Notes under the pieces: model-generated
The model's input: only the letters and a program-made list of their open reading frames with translations
Database searches by the model: none
What the model was told of the DNA's origin: nothing
Translations under genes and position numbers: made by a program
NCBI GenBank assembly: GCA_017303655.1
Contig: JAFLCE010000002.1
Coordinates: 99,707 to 163,706 of the forward strand
Reading direction: 5' to 3'
Origin: Anaerolineae bacterium
Lineage (GTDB): Bacteria; Chloroflexota; Anaerolineae; Anaerolineales; Villigracilaceae
Length of the DNA: 64,000 bases
Part shown: positions 27,619 to 36,964 of the stretch, one piece after another
How the letters are laid out: every line of letters begins with the position of its first letter
Numbering within the stretch: the stretch's first letter is position 1

Positions 27619-28668
27619 TTACTTCAAATTCTCAAACGCAAAATTATCGTCTTCGAGCAAGTCTTTAGTGAGGGTCTTGCCGATGACATTATCCAATTCA
27701 TACGGCGGGATTCCGTCGCTTGGTGATTTGATGGCGATATCTTCACGAGTTAGCACCTGACCAGCTTTAAGATCACGCGCCGCCACAAGTTTTTTACCCA
27801 TCTTGGTAATGGGATTTACTTCGCTGGGATAGATGCGTTTCTCGCCATCTCCCATAGCAACCTTCACACGACGTAAATCGCGTACAAGTTTTTTCATGCC
27901 GATCGGTTCGAGCGAGAAGGCATGGTCGGTACCCTTCCAGGTATGGTTGAGCGTGAAGTGTTGTTCCACCATACGCGAACCAAGTACATACGCTGCCAGT
28001 GCCATTGCAATACCATTCTCATGGTCAGACAAGCCAACCACCACATCCGGGAACTTCTCACGATAGGTGGAGATGACACGAAGATTCAAATCCTCAGGTT
28101 CAGCAGGGTAAGAGGCTGTGCATTGCAATATCGCCAGTTGTTTATTGATAGGCATAATGGCATCATAAGCACGCTGAACATCTTCCATAAGCCCACCGCC
28201 AGTGCTGATGATCATTGGTTTGCCGATTTTGGCAACATGTTTGAGCAGGGGGGTATTTTTCAAATCGCCAGAGGCGATCTTATATAGCGGCATATCGAGT
28301 TCGGCGAGGAAGTCCGCGCTTTTCATGTCAAAAGCGGTGGCGAACATGGTCAAACCGATTTCTTCTGCATACTTTTTTAGTTCAACATATTCTTTTTTAC
28401 CAAACTCGAGCGCTTCACGATGTTCACCATACGTCGCGCCAAAGCTATTCTCGTTATCATAAGGCTTATCGTATGCGGCACGCGTCAACAAAGATTTGTT
28501 ATCACGCTTCTGCAGTTTGACCGCGTCCACGCCGCATTCTTTCGCGGCTTTGAACATTTCCTTTGCTTTCTGCAAGTCACCTTGGTGATTGTTTCCAATT
28601 TCAGCAATAACAAAGCATTCGCTATCGTCGGAAATATTGAAGTTATTAATCGTGAGTGTTCTAGGCAT
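27619..28668 (-). CDS. N-acetylneuraminate synthase family protein (NeuB/LegI-like)
   Basis: A 349-residue enzyme that should condense phosphoenolpyruvate with an amino-sugar aldehyde to form a nonulosonic acid. The barrel starts at VIAEIGNNHQGD (20-31), and the C-terminal SAF antifreeze-like domain begins near AARDLKAGQVLTRED. I chose ATG 28668; a TTG four codons earlier is also in frame. NeuB, LegI and PseI cannot be told apart here. No NeuC, LegG or PseG-type gene lies in the window, so the substrate source is open. Confidence 0.9.
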   Translation of the reverse strand: MPRTLTINNFNISDDSECFVIAEIGNNHQGDLQKAKEMFKAAKECGVDAVKLQKRDNKSLLTRAAYDKPYDNENSFGATYGEHREALEFGKKEYVELKKYAEEIGLTMFATAFDMKSADFLAELDMPLYKIASGDLKNTPLLKHVAKIGKPMIISTGGGLMEDVQRAYDAIMPINKQLAILQCTASYPAEPEDLNLRVISTYREKFPDVVVGLSDHENGIAMALAAYVLGSRMVEQHFTLNHTWKGTDHAFSLEPIGMKKLVRDLRRVKVAMGDGEKRIYPSEVNPITKMGKKLVAARDLKAGQVLTREDIAIKSPSDGIPPYELDNVIGKTLTKDLLEDDNFAFENLK

Positions 28669-28683
28669 TTGTATATCCAATCT

Positions 28684-29451
28684 TTATAGTTTTACGAGAA
28701 TGAATTGTCCACTAAGCAAAGCTGTTCCAAAGTAATCCTTATTCGCAGGCAGGAACTCATTTACTGCCCTTTCGATGCCTGGACAGGTCTCAAAGCCATA
28801 ATCATCCAAAAGGATCACACCGCCTCGAACCATCCGATCACGAAGGAATTGCAATGAGAACAAGGTCGGCTCATAAATATCCATATCTAAATGCACAAAA
28901 TGCATCTTTTTGTCGGAGAGAATATCAGTTGAATTCTGGAATCGCCCCTTATATACAGAGACATTTCCAAACTGCTTTAGATATTCCTTGACAGCCTCAA
29001 AACTTGTGTCATCGAATGTTTTGGGCGTATGTGAGGTATCTACCGTCGCATTGATATCTTCCGCTGCATGCCCTTCGAATGTGTCAAAACAATAATGGCG
29101 CACTGGCAACCCTAATTGTTCAGCTAGTAGGGCAATGAAATAACTTGTTCCGCCTTTATAGACACCCACCTCGGCTGTATTCAATATTTCAGAACCACCT
29201 GTGCGAATATACCAATTGGATAGAATCTGATAAATAGTGAAAAGGCGATCATAATAAAGGGATACCCGTCCAGCCTGAATCACCTTATCAGCCAGTTCGC
29301 CAAACATTGGCAAACCTCGAACATCCCGTTGTTTATGGGCTGACCTCCCAAAATAATCTTGCACATAATGATACCCCGGCTTTCTATAAAAGGCATCTAT
29401 CTTCAACAATCGTAAAAAAGCCCAAAGCGATGATTTTAGTTTTGCCTTCAT
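28684..29451 (-). CDS. TylF/MycF-type O-methyltransferase
   Basis: A 255-residue methyltransferase of the macrocin O-methyltransferase family, in which a metal ion helps methylate a sugar hydroxyl. The SAM site is EVGVYKGGTS (94-103), and the family metal-binding stretch LLDDYGFETCPGIERAV is near the C-terminus. It overlaps the SGNH gene by four bases (29448-29451) and sits next to the ABC exporter genes. It may add a methyl group to the glycan, possibly at the chain end. Confidence 0.87.
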   Translation of the reverse strand: MKAKLKSSLWAFLRLLKIDAFYRKPGYHYVQDYFGRSAHKQRDVRGLPMFGELADKVIQAGRVSLYYDRLFTIYQILSNWYIRTGGSEILNTAEVGVYKGGTSYFIALLAEQLGLPVRHYCFDTFEGHAAEDINATVDTSHTPKTFDDTSFEAVKEYLKQFGNVSVYKGRFQNSTDILSDKKMHFVHLDMDIYEPTLFSLQFLRDRMVRGGVILLDDYGFETCPGIERAVNEFLPANKDYFGTALLSGQFILVKL

Positions 29452-30428
29452 AAGGGCAGTACTCCTACAGTGTTGTCCATATCCATATGTATGATCTCGC
29501 TTGCAATAATCTCAGCCAATTGCGAGCGTCCGTGTTGATTCAGGTGCTCGGATGCTTCGTCAGGGTGAAAAAAAGATTCAGATGAAAGTGTAAGACTAAG
29601 GTCAAGGAAATGAAGCGTCTGATTGGATGCAGACTCGACCTTTTGCCGGACTCTATTTACATTCGCAGAGAGCAGCTCCACAAAATCCTTTCCTATATAT
29701 CGTTCACCGCCCTGGTAATTCACAGGGGTGATATAGATCAACAAGTGGATGTTAAGCGTATGACACAAATTGATGATCTTGGGAAGAAACGCGAGTTTCG
29801 GGTGAGAATGCAACAATGGGTGAAGATAATGAAATATAAATATATGCTTTTTTCGAGAAAACGTTTCCTCTTCGGTAATTGGGCTGCTGTTTATGATGTC
29901 TTGAAACTCGCCCAAATGCTTGAAACTAGTAAAAGGGAAATGCAGTTCCTGCAATTTTTCCTGCTCAGTAAAAGAGATGAGTTCTTTTTTTCTAGAGAGT
30001 TTTGGTATCTTGGTAGGGTTTCTTAGGAATTCTTCCAAGACTTTTATTTCTTCTTCAAATTGCCAGTTGGGGTTGTAGTCCCATTGCGGGGAAAAACTTC
30101 TTATATTCACCGGAATTATCACTACCTGAGGTTTCTGACGCGTACAATTCAATACTTGCAACAAGTAAAAATAGACTTTCACATGATATGCCGAATGTGA
30201 AATGCTCAAAAGATTTTTTCGGCTTTCCAGCCGGTCTGCAACCATTTTATCCAGAGTGCGTTTATCTTTATCACTCCAGGAAATACGCTCCACTACAGAG
30301 TCTCCAAAATAAAGAATGTCCGGCGCTTTACCACGCGAGTTGTATCCAGATAACAATTTCTTTAATTCTGGATAAGGCACCGATCCCTTCCCATCAAACA
30401 TGGAGAGAATATCATCGAATATTTTCAT
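29448..30428 (-). CDS. SGNH/GDSL-like hydrolase family protein
   Basis: A 326-residue protein with the block I motif of SGNH hydrolases, LYFGDSVVERIS, with Ser44. A late block has HPDEASEHLNQHG, where H295 could be the catalytic His in an E-H-L-N-x-x-G context as in AlgX/DltD-type enzymes, although the Asp is not at the usual D-x-x-H spacing. It has no signal peptide or membrane segment. It lies between Wzt and the TylF methyltransferase, so acylation or deacylation of the glycan is possible. Base composition is more AT-rich than its neighbours. Confidence 0.75.
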   Translation of the reverse strand: MKIFDDILSMFDGKGSVPYPELKKLLSGYNSRGKAPDILYFGDSVVERISWSDKDKRTLDKMVADRLESRKNLLSISHSAYHVKVYFYLLQVLNCTRQKPQVVIIPVNIRSFSPQWDYNPNWQFEEEIKVLEEFLRNPTKIPKLSRKKELISFTEQEKLQELHFPFTSFKHLGEFQDIINSSPITEEETFSRKKHIFIFHYLHPLLHSHPKLAFLPKIINLCHTLNIHLLIYITPVNYQGGERYIGKDFVELLSANVNRVRQKVESASNQTLHFLDLSLTLSSESFFHPDEASEHLNQHGRSQLAEIIASEIIHMDMDNTVGVLPL

Positions 30429-30437
30429 GTCAGTTCA

Positions 30438-31721
30438 TTAATCGCTTTGTTTTTTCGAAATATCCCATTTCAACATGGGGCGAACAACGCCTAAAAGATT
30501 TTGAGTGTAATCGCCGCGTGCAGAGGGCTTGGTCATCGAGTCATACACCTGAAAATTTAGGACATTTCTCAAGTTTACGTAATGTTGTTTTGCGCCCGCA
30601 GACGCGAAGATCGAAACGTTCAAGGAATATTCACTCTCCGACAGTAAATGCGCCTGCACCTTGACAATGGACTGATAAATACCCGGTTCCGAACGAATGG
30701 TTTCAGATGGTTCGATACTTGCAAATGCAATCACTCCCTGGGTATTGAAGATCAAGGCACATCGAAAAGCAATATTCGGAACACCAACACGATATGTCAA
30801 TCGGATGAAAATCTCATCAGTGACCTCGAATACAGATTTTGAAACGCCATCTTCTGTATATAGGCTCATTCCAAGCAAACGAACCTGGTTTGTGCCGGGT
30901 GCTTCATTTTCGGTCCAACTTCGGGTACCATCTTCTTCTGCAGCGCCGGATAGATACTTGGCAGTGATCTCGGTTGCAGATCCGTCATCGATTAATCGTC
31001 CTCGCTCTAAAAGGATGGCGCGGCTGCAAAGCCTATTTATGGCAGCCATATTGTGGCTGACAAACAAGACCGTTCTTCCTTCCCCTGCATTCTCACTTAA
31101 CTTGCCAAGGCACTTTCGCTGAAAAGCAGCATCACCCACAGCCAGCACTTCATCCACAACCATGATCTCCGGATCAAGATGTGCTGCCACAGCAAACGCC
31201 AAACGTACATACATACCGCTCGAATATCGCTTCACTGGGGTGTCTACAAATTTTTCCACTTCAGAGAAGGCAATGATCTCATCAAACTTTCTGGAGATCT
31301 CGTCACGTGACATCCCTAAAATGGCACCATTGAGATAGATATTCTCCCGTCCGGTCAACTCTGGATGAAAACCGGTTCCTACCTCCAAGAGGCTTGCGAT
31401 ACGACCCTGGATTTTTATCTGCCCGGTAGTGGGTCCTGTTACTTTTGAGAGAATCTTTAACAGAGTACTTTTGCCCGCACCATTTCGACCAATCACACCG
31501 AGAACTTCACCCTGTTTTAACTGAAAACTGATATCGCGCAACGCCCAAAGCAAGCCATCGGCACGATTACCATGATCAACTTCGCCAATCTTTTCAAGCG
31601 GATCGGGCAATCCACGCACCTTTGCCCACCAACGGTTAAGGTCTTCATATAGTGTTTGATTCCCGATCACACCAAGGCGGTATTGCTTTGAGAGATTTTC
31701 AACAGAAACTGAAAGTGTCAT
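30438..31721 (-). CDS. wzt: polysaccharide ABC exporter ATPase with C-terminal carbohydrate domain (Wzt)
   Basis: A 427-residue ABC ATPase. Walker A is GRNGAGKST (78-86), the signature YSSGM (166-170) and Walker B MVVDE (187-191). A ~170-residue C-terminal extension starting near 255 matches the length of the Wzt glycan-binding domain, which in LPS O-antigen systems recognises the modified non-reducing end. It overlaps wzm by four bases (ATGA). With Wzm it would move lipid-linked polysaccharide across the membrane. Confidence 0.93.
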   Translation of the reverse strand: MTLSVSVENLSKQYRLGVIGNQTLYEDLNRWWAKVRGLPDPLEKIGEVDHGNRADGLLWALRDISFQLKQGEVLGVIGRNGAGKSTLLKILSKVTGPTTGQIKIQGRIASLLEVGTGFHPELTGRENIYLNGAILGMSRDEISRKFDEIIAFSEVEKFVDTPVKRYSSGMYVRLAFAVAAHLDPEIMVVDEVLAVGDAAFQRKCLGKLSENAGEGRTVLFVSHNMAAINRLCSRAILLERGRLIDDGSATEITAKYLSGAAEEDGTRSWTENEAPGTNQVRLLGMSLYTEDGVSKSVFEVTDEIFIRLTYRVGVPNIAFRCALIFNTQGVIAFASIEPSETIRSEPGIYQSIVKVQAHLLSESEYSLNVSIFASAGAKQHYVNLRNVLNFQVYDSMTKPSARGDYTQNLLGVVRPMLKWDISKKQSD

Positions 31722-32575
31722 ACTGTATCCATGAATGTGGCTTCAATGCGATTGAACAGCAGGATGCCTATCACAAGTGTAGCCAGCATAAAAATGAAAC
31801 TATAGAGTAAATTCCAGATATCAATCGTACCTGAGCCGAGAAATGAATAACGAAAGCCCTCGACAATGGAAGTCATTGGGTTGGCTCGAATGAAAATTTG
31901 ATATTCTTCCGGGATTGAGGAAAGCGGATAGATCACCGGTGTCGCATACATAAGCAATTGGACACCAAAACGCACCAGGAACTGCAAATCTCGATAACGG
32001 GTAGTCAATGCAGACACAATAATGCCAAGTCCGAGCCCCAAACCTGCCATCATTAGAATATACACAGGCAGTAAAATCACACTCCAATTGGGGGTTACTA
32101 TACCTGCCACCAACCAATAGTACAAAACAAACAGCAGAAACAAAGTGAACTGAATGATAAAAGCAATTAGGTTTGATATCAAAATAGAGATCGGGACAGC
32201 TAGCCGAGGAAAATATACTTTTCCGAACAATCCTGAATTTGAGATAAACGTCATCGAGGTTTTATTTAAGCACTCTGCAAAATAAGCCCAAATCACAGAG
32301 CCTGCCAGGTAAAAGATAAAATCAGGAACTTCATCTGTAGGTAAGGCGGCGATCCGACCAAAGATCACTGTAAACGTTAAGGTGGTCAACAATGGCTGGA
32401 TCAAATACCAAAGCGGTCCCAGGATCGTTTGCTTATATACTGAGACAAAATCCCTCCGCACAAAAAGCATGATCAAGTCTCGTGCGCGCCATAATTCTGC
32501 CAAACGCCAATCCAGCCAACCGCGTTGTGGACCGATGACATCTGTCCATTTTTGATCTTGGGATATTTCACTCAT
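31718..32575 (-). CDS. wzm: polysaccharide ABC exporter permease (Wzm)
   Basis: A 285-residue integral membrane protein with about six hydrophobic spans and the ABC-2 type pattern: an amphipathic N-terminal segment WRARDLIMLFVRRDF, then TILGPLWYLIQP. It overlaps wzt (ATGA) and also the end of the aminotransferase gene by eight bases. It has AGGA before the ATG at 32575. It is the membrane half of the exporter. Confidence 0.92.
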   Translation of the reverse strand: MSEISQDQKWTDVIGPQRGWLDWRLAELWRARDLIMLFVRRDFVSVYKQTILGPLWYLIQPLLTTLTFTVIFGRIAALPTDEVPDFIFYLAGSVIWAYFAECLNKTSMTFISNSGLFGKVYFPRLAVPISILISNLIAFIIQFTLFLLFVLYYWLVAGIVTPNWSVILLPVYILMMAGLGLGLGIIVSALTTRYRDLQFLVRFGVQLLMYATPVIYPLSSIPEEYQIFIRANPMTSIVEGFRYSFLGSGTIDIWNLLYSFIFMLATLVIGILLFNRIEATFMDTV

Positions 32576-33692
32576 CCGAAATCCTTTCGCTCAAAACACC
32601 GAGAAGCATTTCTGCCACACGTTGCACCTGTTCATCGGTCATAGCAGGGTACATAGGCAGAGAGAGTGTTGTCTCTGCCACCGTTTCAGACATTGGGAAA
32701 TCGCCTGCTTCATATTCCAAAAACTGGTAAGCAGGTTGAATATGCAGCGGAATCGGGTAATGGATGCCGGTCTCGATTCCCTTTTCTTTCAACTTTTTCT
32801 GCACGTCATCACGATTCGAGATATTGATGGCGTAGTGATGCCAAACGGAGCCAAAGTCTTCGTCGATCACTGGCAATTGCGCGCCACTATTTTTGAGTAA
32901 TTCATTGTATTTCAATGCAATTTCATGGCGGCGGCGATTCCAACCTTCGAGATAAGGAAGTTTCGTGTGAAGGATCGCAGCCTGCAAGGCATCGATTCGC
33001 CAGTTAAAACTGACAACTTGATGTTCATACTTGCTGGTACGTCCATGATCTCGCAACAGCCGGGCTTTCTTCGCCAATTCTGCATTATTCGTGGTGATCG
33101 CTCCAGCATCCCCATATGCGCCAAGATTCTTACCAGGGTAAAAAGAAAAACAAGCCAGGTCAGCAAGTGTACCCACACGGCGTCCTTTGTATTCTGCACC
33201 CTGAGCCTGAGCCGCATCTTCAATAACATAAAGATTAAACCGTCGGGCAATGACAAGGATCGGGTCCATATCCACAGGATACCCGTGGATGTGAACCGGA
33301 AGAATTACCTTGGTGCGTGGCGTAATCACAGCTTCGATCAGGGAGGCATCCATATTATGAGTCTGCGGGTCCACATCCACAAAGACCGGTTTTGCACCGC
33401 ACAACGAGATCGCCTCTGAAGTCGCAATGAAGGTCATTGGAGTTGTAATGACTTCGTCACCTGCCTCCACACCACAAGTTTTTAGAGCAACATACAATGC
33501 ATCTGTACCGGAACCCACACCAATGGCATGATCTGCTCGGCAAAATGCGGCAAAGTCTTGTTCAAAGCTAGTGACTTCATCCCCTAAAATAAAACGGGCA
33601 CTTTCCACTACGCGTCGAATGGAAGCATCCACCGATTCTTTGATCTCGGCATACTCAGCACGCAAATCCAGCAATGGAATTTTTTCAACCAT
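32568..33692 (-). CDS. DegT/DnrJ/EryC1 family sugar aminotransferase (WbpE-like)
   Basis: A 374-residue PLP enzyme that transfers an amino group to a keto sugar. The catalytic lysine is K188 in FYPGKNLG, D159 lies in IEDAAQAQGA, and GSGTDAL (60-66) binds PLP phosphate. An AGGAG site precedes the ATG. It lies next to a hexapeptide acyltransferase and near a Gfo/Idh dehydrogenase, the arrangement seen for WbpE, WbpD and WbpB, which make a 2,3-diamino-uronic acid. A QdtB/FdtB-type role in 3-amino-6-deoxyhexose synthesis is an alternative. Confidence 0.88.
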   Translation of the reverse strand: MVEKIPLLDLRAEYAEIKESVDASIRRVVESARFILGDEVTSFEQDFAAFCRADHAIGVGSGTDALYVALKTCGVEAGDEVITTPMTFIATSEAISLCGAKPVFVDVDPQTHNMDASLIEAVITPRTKVILPVHIHGYPVDMDPILVIARRFNLYVIEDAAQAQGAEYKGRRVGTLADLACFSFYPGKNLGAYGDAGAITTNNAELAKKARLLRDHGRTSKYEHQVVSFNWRIDALQAAILHTKLPYLEGWNRRRHEIALKYNELLKNSGAQLPVIDEDFGSVWHHYAINISNRDDVQKKLKEKGIETGIHYPIPLHIQPAYQFLEYEAGDFPMSETVAETTLSLPMYPAMTDEQVQRVAEMLLGVLSERISDE

Positions 33693-33700
33693 GAAGTCTC

Positions 33701-34315
33701 CTACTCATAATCAGAAATGTTCGTAATATGGTTAATCAACCGGGATGGATTCCCGACCACCACACCATTTTCTTCGACGTCACGCGTCACTACCGCACCG
33801 GAACCGACCAGCGCATTTCGACCGATTCTCACACCGGGCAGTAACACTGCCCCTGCACCGATCTTCGCGCCTTTTTCAATAATTGCGCCTGCCAATTTTT
33901 CCTTCACACTTTTGGAACGTGGGTACATGGCATTGGTCAGCACGACTGCAGGGCCGATCCAGCACTCATCTTCAAGGACACAATATTCCGGGATGAATAC
34001 ATTCGAATGGATGCGTACGCCATTTCCAATGACAACATGATGCTCCACAATGGAATGCGTACCGATGCTGACATTATTACCGATTTGATTTAGCTCACGG
34101 ATCATCACGCCGTGCCCGGTTTGAAAATTTTTGCCAATCACATTCCCAGCATAGATGACGGAATGCGAACGAATCACTGCATTATCTCCGATACGCGTCT
34201 CTGCGTTTTCACTGCCATGAAAGAGTTGTCCCACCACACAGAAGTATCCAACTTGATACGTACCTTCCCAAACAACATTAGGATGGATAATAGAATTCTC
34301 AAATGGGTCTTTCAT
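33701..34315 (-). CDS. hexapeptide-repeat acyltransferase (WbpD-like)
   Basis: A 204-residue left-handed beta-helix protein with many [LIV]-G-x4 hexapeptide turns such as IGDNAV, IGNNVSIG, IGAGAV and IGRNALVGSGAV. It would transfer an acetyl (or formyl) group to the amino sugar made by the aminotransferase that follows eight bases downstream. A PRSKSVKEKLAG loop interrupts the helix as in WbpD/VioB-like enzymes. Acetyl-CoA use is a family expectation. Confidence 0.85.
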   Translation of the reverse strand: MKDPFENSIIHPNVVWEGTYQVGYFCVVGQLFHGSENAETRIGDNAVIRSHSVIYAGNVIGKNFQTGHGVMIRELNQIGNNVSIGTHSIVEHHVVIGNGVRIHSNVFIPEYCVLEDECWIGPAVVLTNAMYPRSKSVKEKLAGAIIEKGAKIGAGAVLLPGVRIGRNALVGSGAVVTRDVEENGVVVGNPSRLINHITNISDYE

Positions 34316-35929
34316 TTATTTTCCATCCCTCTCAAATATTTTGACGCCTTCAAATTCACGAACCAAGTGATAGCCGAGCATTTCATTTTCCATTTGTTCA
34401 TAAAAATCATGCATTGCCATATATATCTCGGCTCCTGCAGTAAAGGAACCAGCAAGGCTTGGATCGAGATAGACATCTCGAATACTGCGGTTTATGACTA
34501 CTACTTTTGGGTTAAAGTCCTGAAGTGCTTGCAGATCCAGCCCATAACTACCCTGTACACGGGTAAATTTTGGCGGAATATAGGAGTAACGGTCGTATAG
34601 GATACGCGTCTCAGATGGATAGTTCGCCTCAAGCCAACGCCCAGCCGCAATTACATCATCATCCACCTCCCTATTAGTTGTAGTCTCTATCAACGTCTGC
34701 TGATTTGCGATACCTTTTGAAATTTCCAAGCCTTCGAGTCCAAGAAAAGTAAATAACAAAACGAAGAACACCGCATTCCTTGGAAGATTTTTCCAAACCC
34801 AACCAAGTGAATCCACGACAAATTGTGAAGCGAGTATAAAGGCTGGTGCAATGATAACCAGGAAATAACGATCTTCTCGAAGATTAACGTTTATAAGTGC
34901 ATACAAAAAGTAGAACAGAACCCATGACCAAAGCAATCCCTTAATGGAAAGAATTACTTGCAAACGGCTTTTCCACAATTCAACCAAAAACGAAGCTAGA
35001 GCTGCTCCAAGAATTAGGCTATTTATCATACCAAGCACGGCAGGCGAACTGAGTATGCTAAACCATTCATAGAAATTATTATTTGTTGCAAAAATATATC
35101 CAGAGCGGGTGACTCTCATTTGCAAAAAAAGTCCATCGAAGATTTGTCCGCCCACGAAAAGGCTAGGTGAGGTTACAACAAATGCAGCAAAAAATAAAAG
35201 TCCCGTTACTACACTAAACTTTACCCATGGCATAATACTGGAAGGGCTAAATGAAAGTCTTTCGCCTTTTTTCTCGTTCAGGGAAAGCAAATAAAAAAGC
35301 CAGATAATGGGCATCAAGAATGCCCCAACATACTTTGTAGAAAAAGACATCCCGGCAAAAACTGAAGCAAGCAGAAGCCATTCTTTTTTTCTTGAAGCGA
35401 CAAACTCACAACATGCAAACAAACTCGCAACCACCGTTAACACTTGCAATGTATCAGGATGTACCTTTATGGACCAGTAATTAAAGGTCGAAGGTATCAC
35501 CATCAAGAGTAGTGCGCTCATCCAGGCAGTAAAATTTTTAAAGTACCTTCCTGCAATGCCAAAAGTAAGTATCACTGTCAGAGCGGAGGATGCCAATGAA
35601 ATGTAGCGCATGGTCAAAATAACAAATTGATCTGAAATAGACCCAAAATAATCTTTTATAAAAAGCGGGATCAAAGCAAGATTGAAATAGAAGTGTCCGT
35701 AAATCGAATAATCAATGTACAGCGTACGTCCAAGCAAAGCTTCATTCGTCACATAGAACAACTGATATTCATCTGTTTCAAATCGATCCACCAACCGCCC
35801 ATTTGCCGACGCAGAATAAATAGCATCATTTGAAAGCCAAATGTAATAACCACAGACAAGAAGAATCAACAAAATCCATTCGACTGCTGCTATTTTCTGT
35901 TTGGATCCGGGGTGAAAAAGCGAGGACAT
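34316..35929 (-). CDS. GT39/ArnT-like membrane glycosyltransferase
   Basis: A 537-residue multi-span protein. After the first membrane segment (residues 17-33) comes an acidic loop with ETDEYQL (51-57), where D53/E54 stand in the position of the catalytic acidic pair of GT-C dolichyl/polyprenyl-phosphate sugar transferases. About ten further hydrophobic spans are followed by a soluble tail. It has an AAAGGA ribosome-binding site. It probably uses a polyprenyl-linked sugar on the outer face; specificity is unknown. Confidence 0.8.
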   Translation of the reverse strand: MSSLFHPGSKQKIAAVEWILLILLVCGYYIWLSNDAIYSASANGRLVDRFETDEYQLFYVTNEALLGRTLYIDYSIYGHFYFNLALIPLFIKDYFGSISDQFVILTMRYISLASSALTVILTFGIAGRYFKNFTAWMSALLLMVIPSTFNYWSIKVHPDTLQVLTVVASLFACCEFVASRKKEWLLLASVFAGMSFSTKYVGAFLMPIIWLFYLLSLNEKKGERLSFSPSSIMPWVKFSVVTGLLFFAAFVVTSPSLFVGGQIFDGLFLQMRVTRSGYIFATNNNFYEWFSILSSPAVLGMINSLILGAALASFLVELWKSRLQVILSIKGLLWSWVLFYFLYALINVNLREDRYFLVIIAPAFILASQFVVDSLGWVWKNLPRNAVFFVLLFTFLGLEGLEISKGIANQQTLIETTTNREVDDDVIAAGRWLEANYPSETRILYDRYSYIPPKFTRVQGSYGLDLQALQDFNPKVVVINRSIRDVYLDPSLAGSFTAGAEIYMAMHDFYEQMENEMLGYHLVREFEGVKIFERDGK

Positions 35930-35941
35930 GGATAGTATCCT

Positions 35942-36964
35942 TTAATATTTAATAAAAATCTCGTGTGCCGTCTTCGCCGATTCGTACATCGCACTAACCA
36001 AAACAAGAGACTTGCGCCCCTCCACTCCATTGGTTTGCGGCTCGCGGTCTTGCTCTACGGCAGAGATCATATCTTCAAGCACATGCTGATGACTAGCGCC
36101 ATAGACGGATGGCGGATCCACCTCTTCACGGGTCAACATTTCTTTTTCATGTTCGATCTCACCCGCGACCTTCCAAAAAACTTTGCGATTAAGCGCCGTA
36201 CCGCCCACTTTTAGGGAGCCTTTCTCGCCAAACAAAGCCACAGAAGCTTCAAGATTTTGTGGATAAGTCACAGTAGAACCTTCGATGGTAGCCAACGCAC
36301 CATTCTCGAATCGCACCGTTACCACGCCCACATCCTCCGCCTCCATTTGATGGGCGAGAGTCGCTGTGTAAGCGAACACACTTTTCACCGGAACACCCAC
36401 CAGCCATTGCAGCGCATCAATGTGATGAACGCTTTGGTTCATCAACGCGCCGCCATCCATAGACTTGGTTCCGTGCCAGCCGTCATTGTAGTATTCCTGT
36501 GGGCGGTACCAGCGAACCGTTACCGATCCAAGAAGGATGCGGCCGATCTTGCCATCCCGCACTGCCTTGTAAAAATCCTGCATGGGCGGGTTATAGCGAT
36601 TCTGTAATACGATACACAACTTGCGATTCATTTCTTTCGCTGTAGTGATCATCCGATCTGCATCGGCAACATTCATTGCCATTGGCTTTTCAACGATTAC
36701 ATGTTTGCCAGCTTTTAATGCAGCGATCGCCATCTCGGCGTGCAACCCACTAGGTGTGCATATATTGACAATATCCACATCTGGGTTGGCAAGCAGTTCA
36801 TGATAATCAAGACAATAAGACGCGTTGTACTTTTCTGAGAAGTGACGAGCTCGTGCTTCGAGCACGTCACAGACCTGCACAAGTTTGGTTCCATCGATCT
36901 CTGCCAAAGAGTCAGCATGACGCGGCGCGATCCGTCCACAGCCAATGATCCCAAATCGTTTCAT
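35942..36964 (-). CDS. Gfo/Idh/MocA family dehydrogenase (WbpB-like)
   Basis: A 340-residue NAD-binding oxidoreductase with GIIGCGRIAPRH (5-16), the family EKP at 92-94 and HHIDALQW near 184. The WbpB family oxidises C3 of UDP-N-acetyl-glucosaminuronic acid so that WbpE can add an amino group. The aminotransferase and acyltransferase of that route are 3-4 kb downstream in the same unit, and a WbpA-type dehydrogenase is at 56312. It overlaps the regulator gene by ATGA. The WbpB assignment is inference from context. Confidence 0.85.
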   Translation of the reverse strand: MKRFGIIGCGRIAPRHADSLAEIDGTKLVQVCDVLEARARHFSEKYNASYCLDYHELLANPDVDIVNICTPSGLHAEMAIAALKAGKHVIVEKPMAMNVADADRMITTAKEMNRKLCIVLQNRYNPPMQDFYKAVRDGKIGRILLGSVTVRWYRPQEYYNDGWHGTKSMDGGALMNQSVHHIDALQWLVGVPVKSVFAYTATLAHQMEAEDVGVVTVRFENGALATIEGSTVTYPQNLEASVALFGEKGSLKVGGTALNRKVFWKVAGEIEHEKEMLTREEVDPPSVYGASHQHVLEDMISAVEQDREPQTNGVEGRKSLVLVSAMYESAKTAHEIFIKY

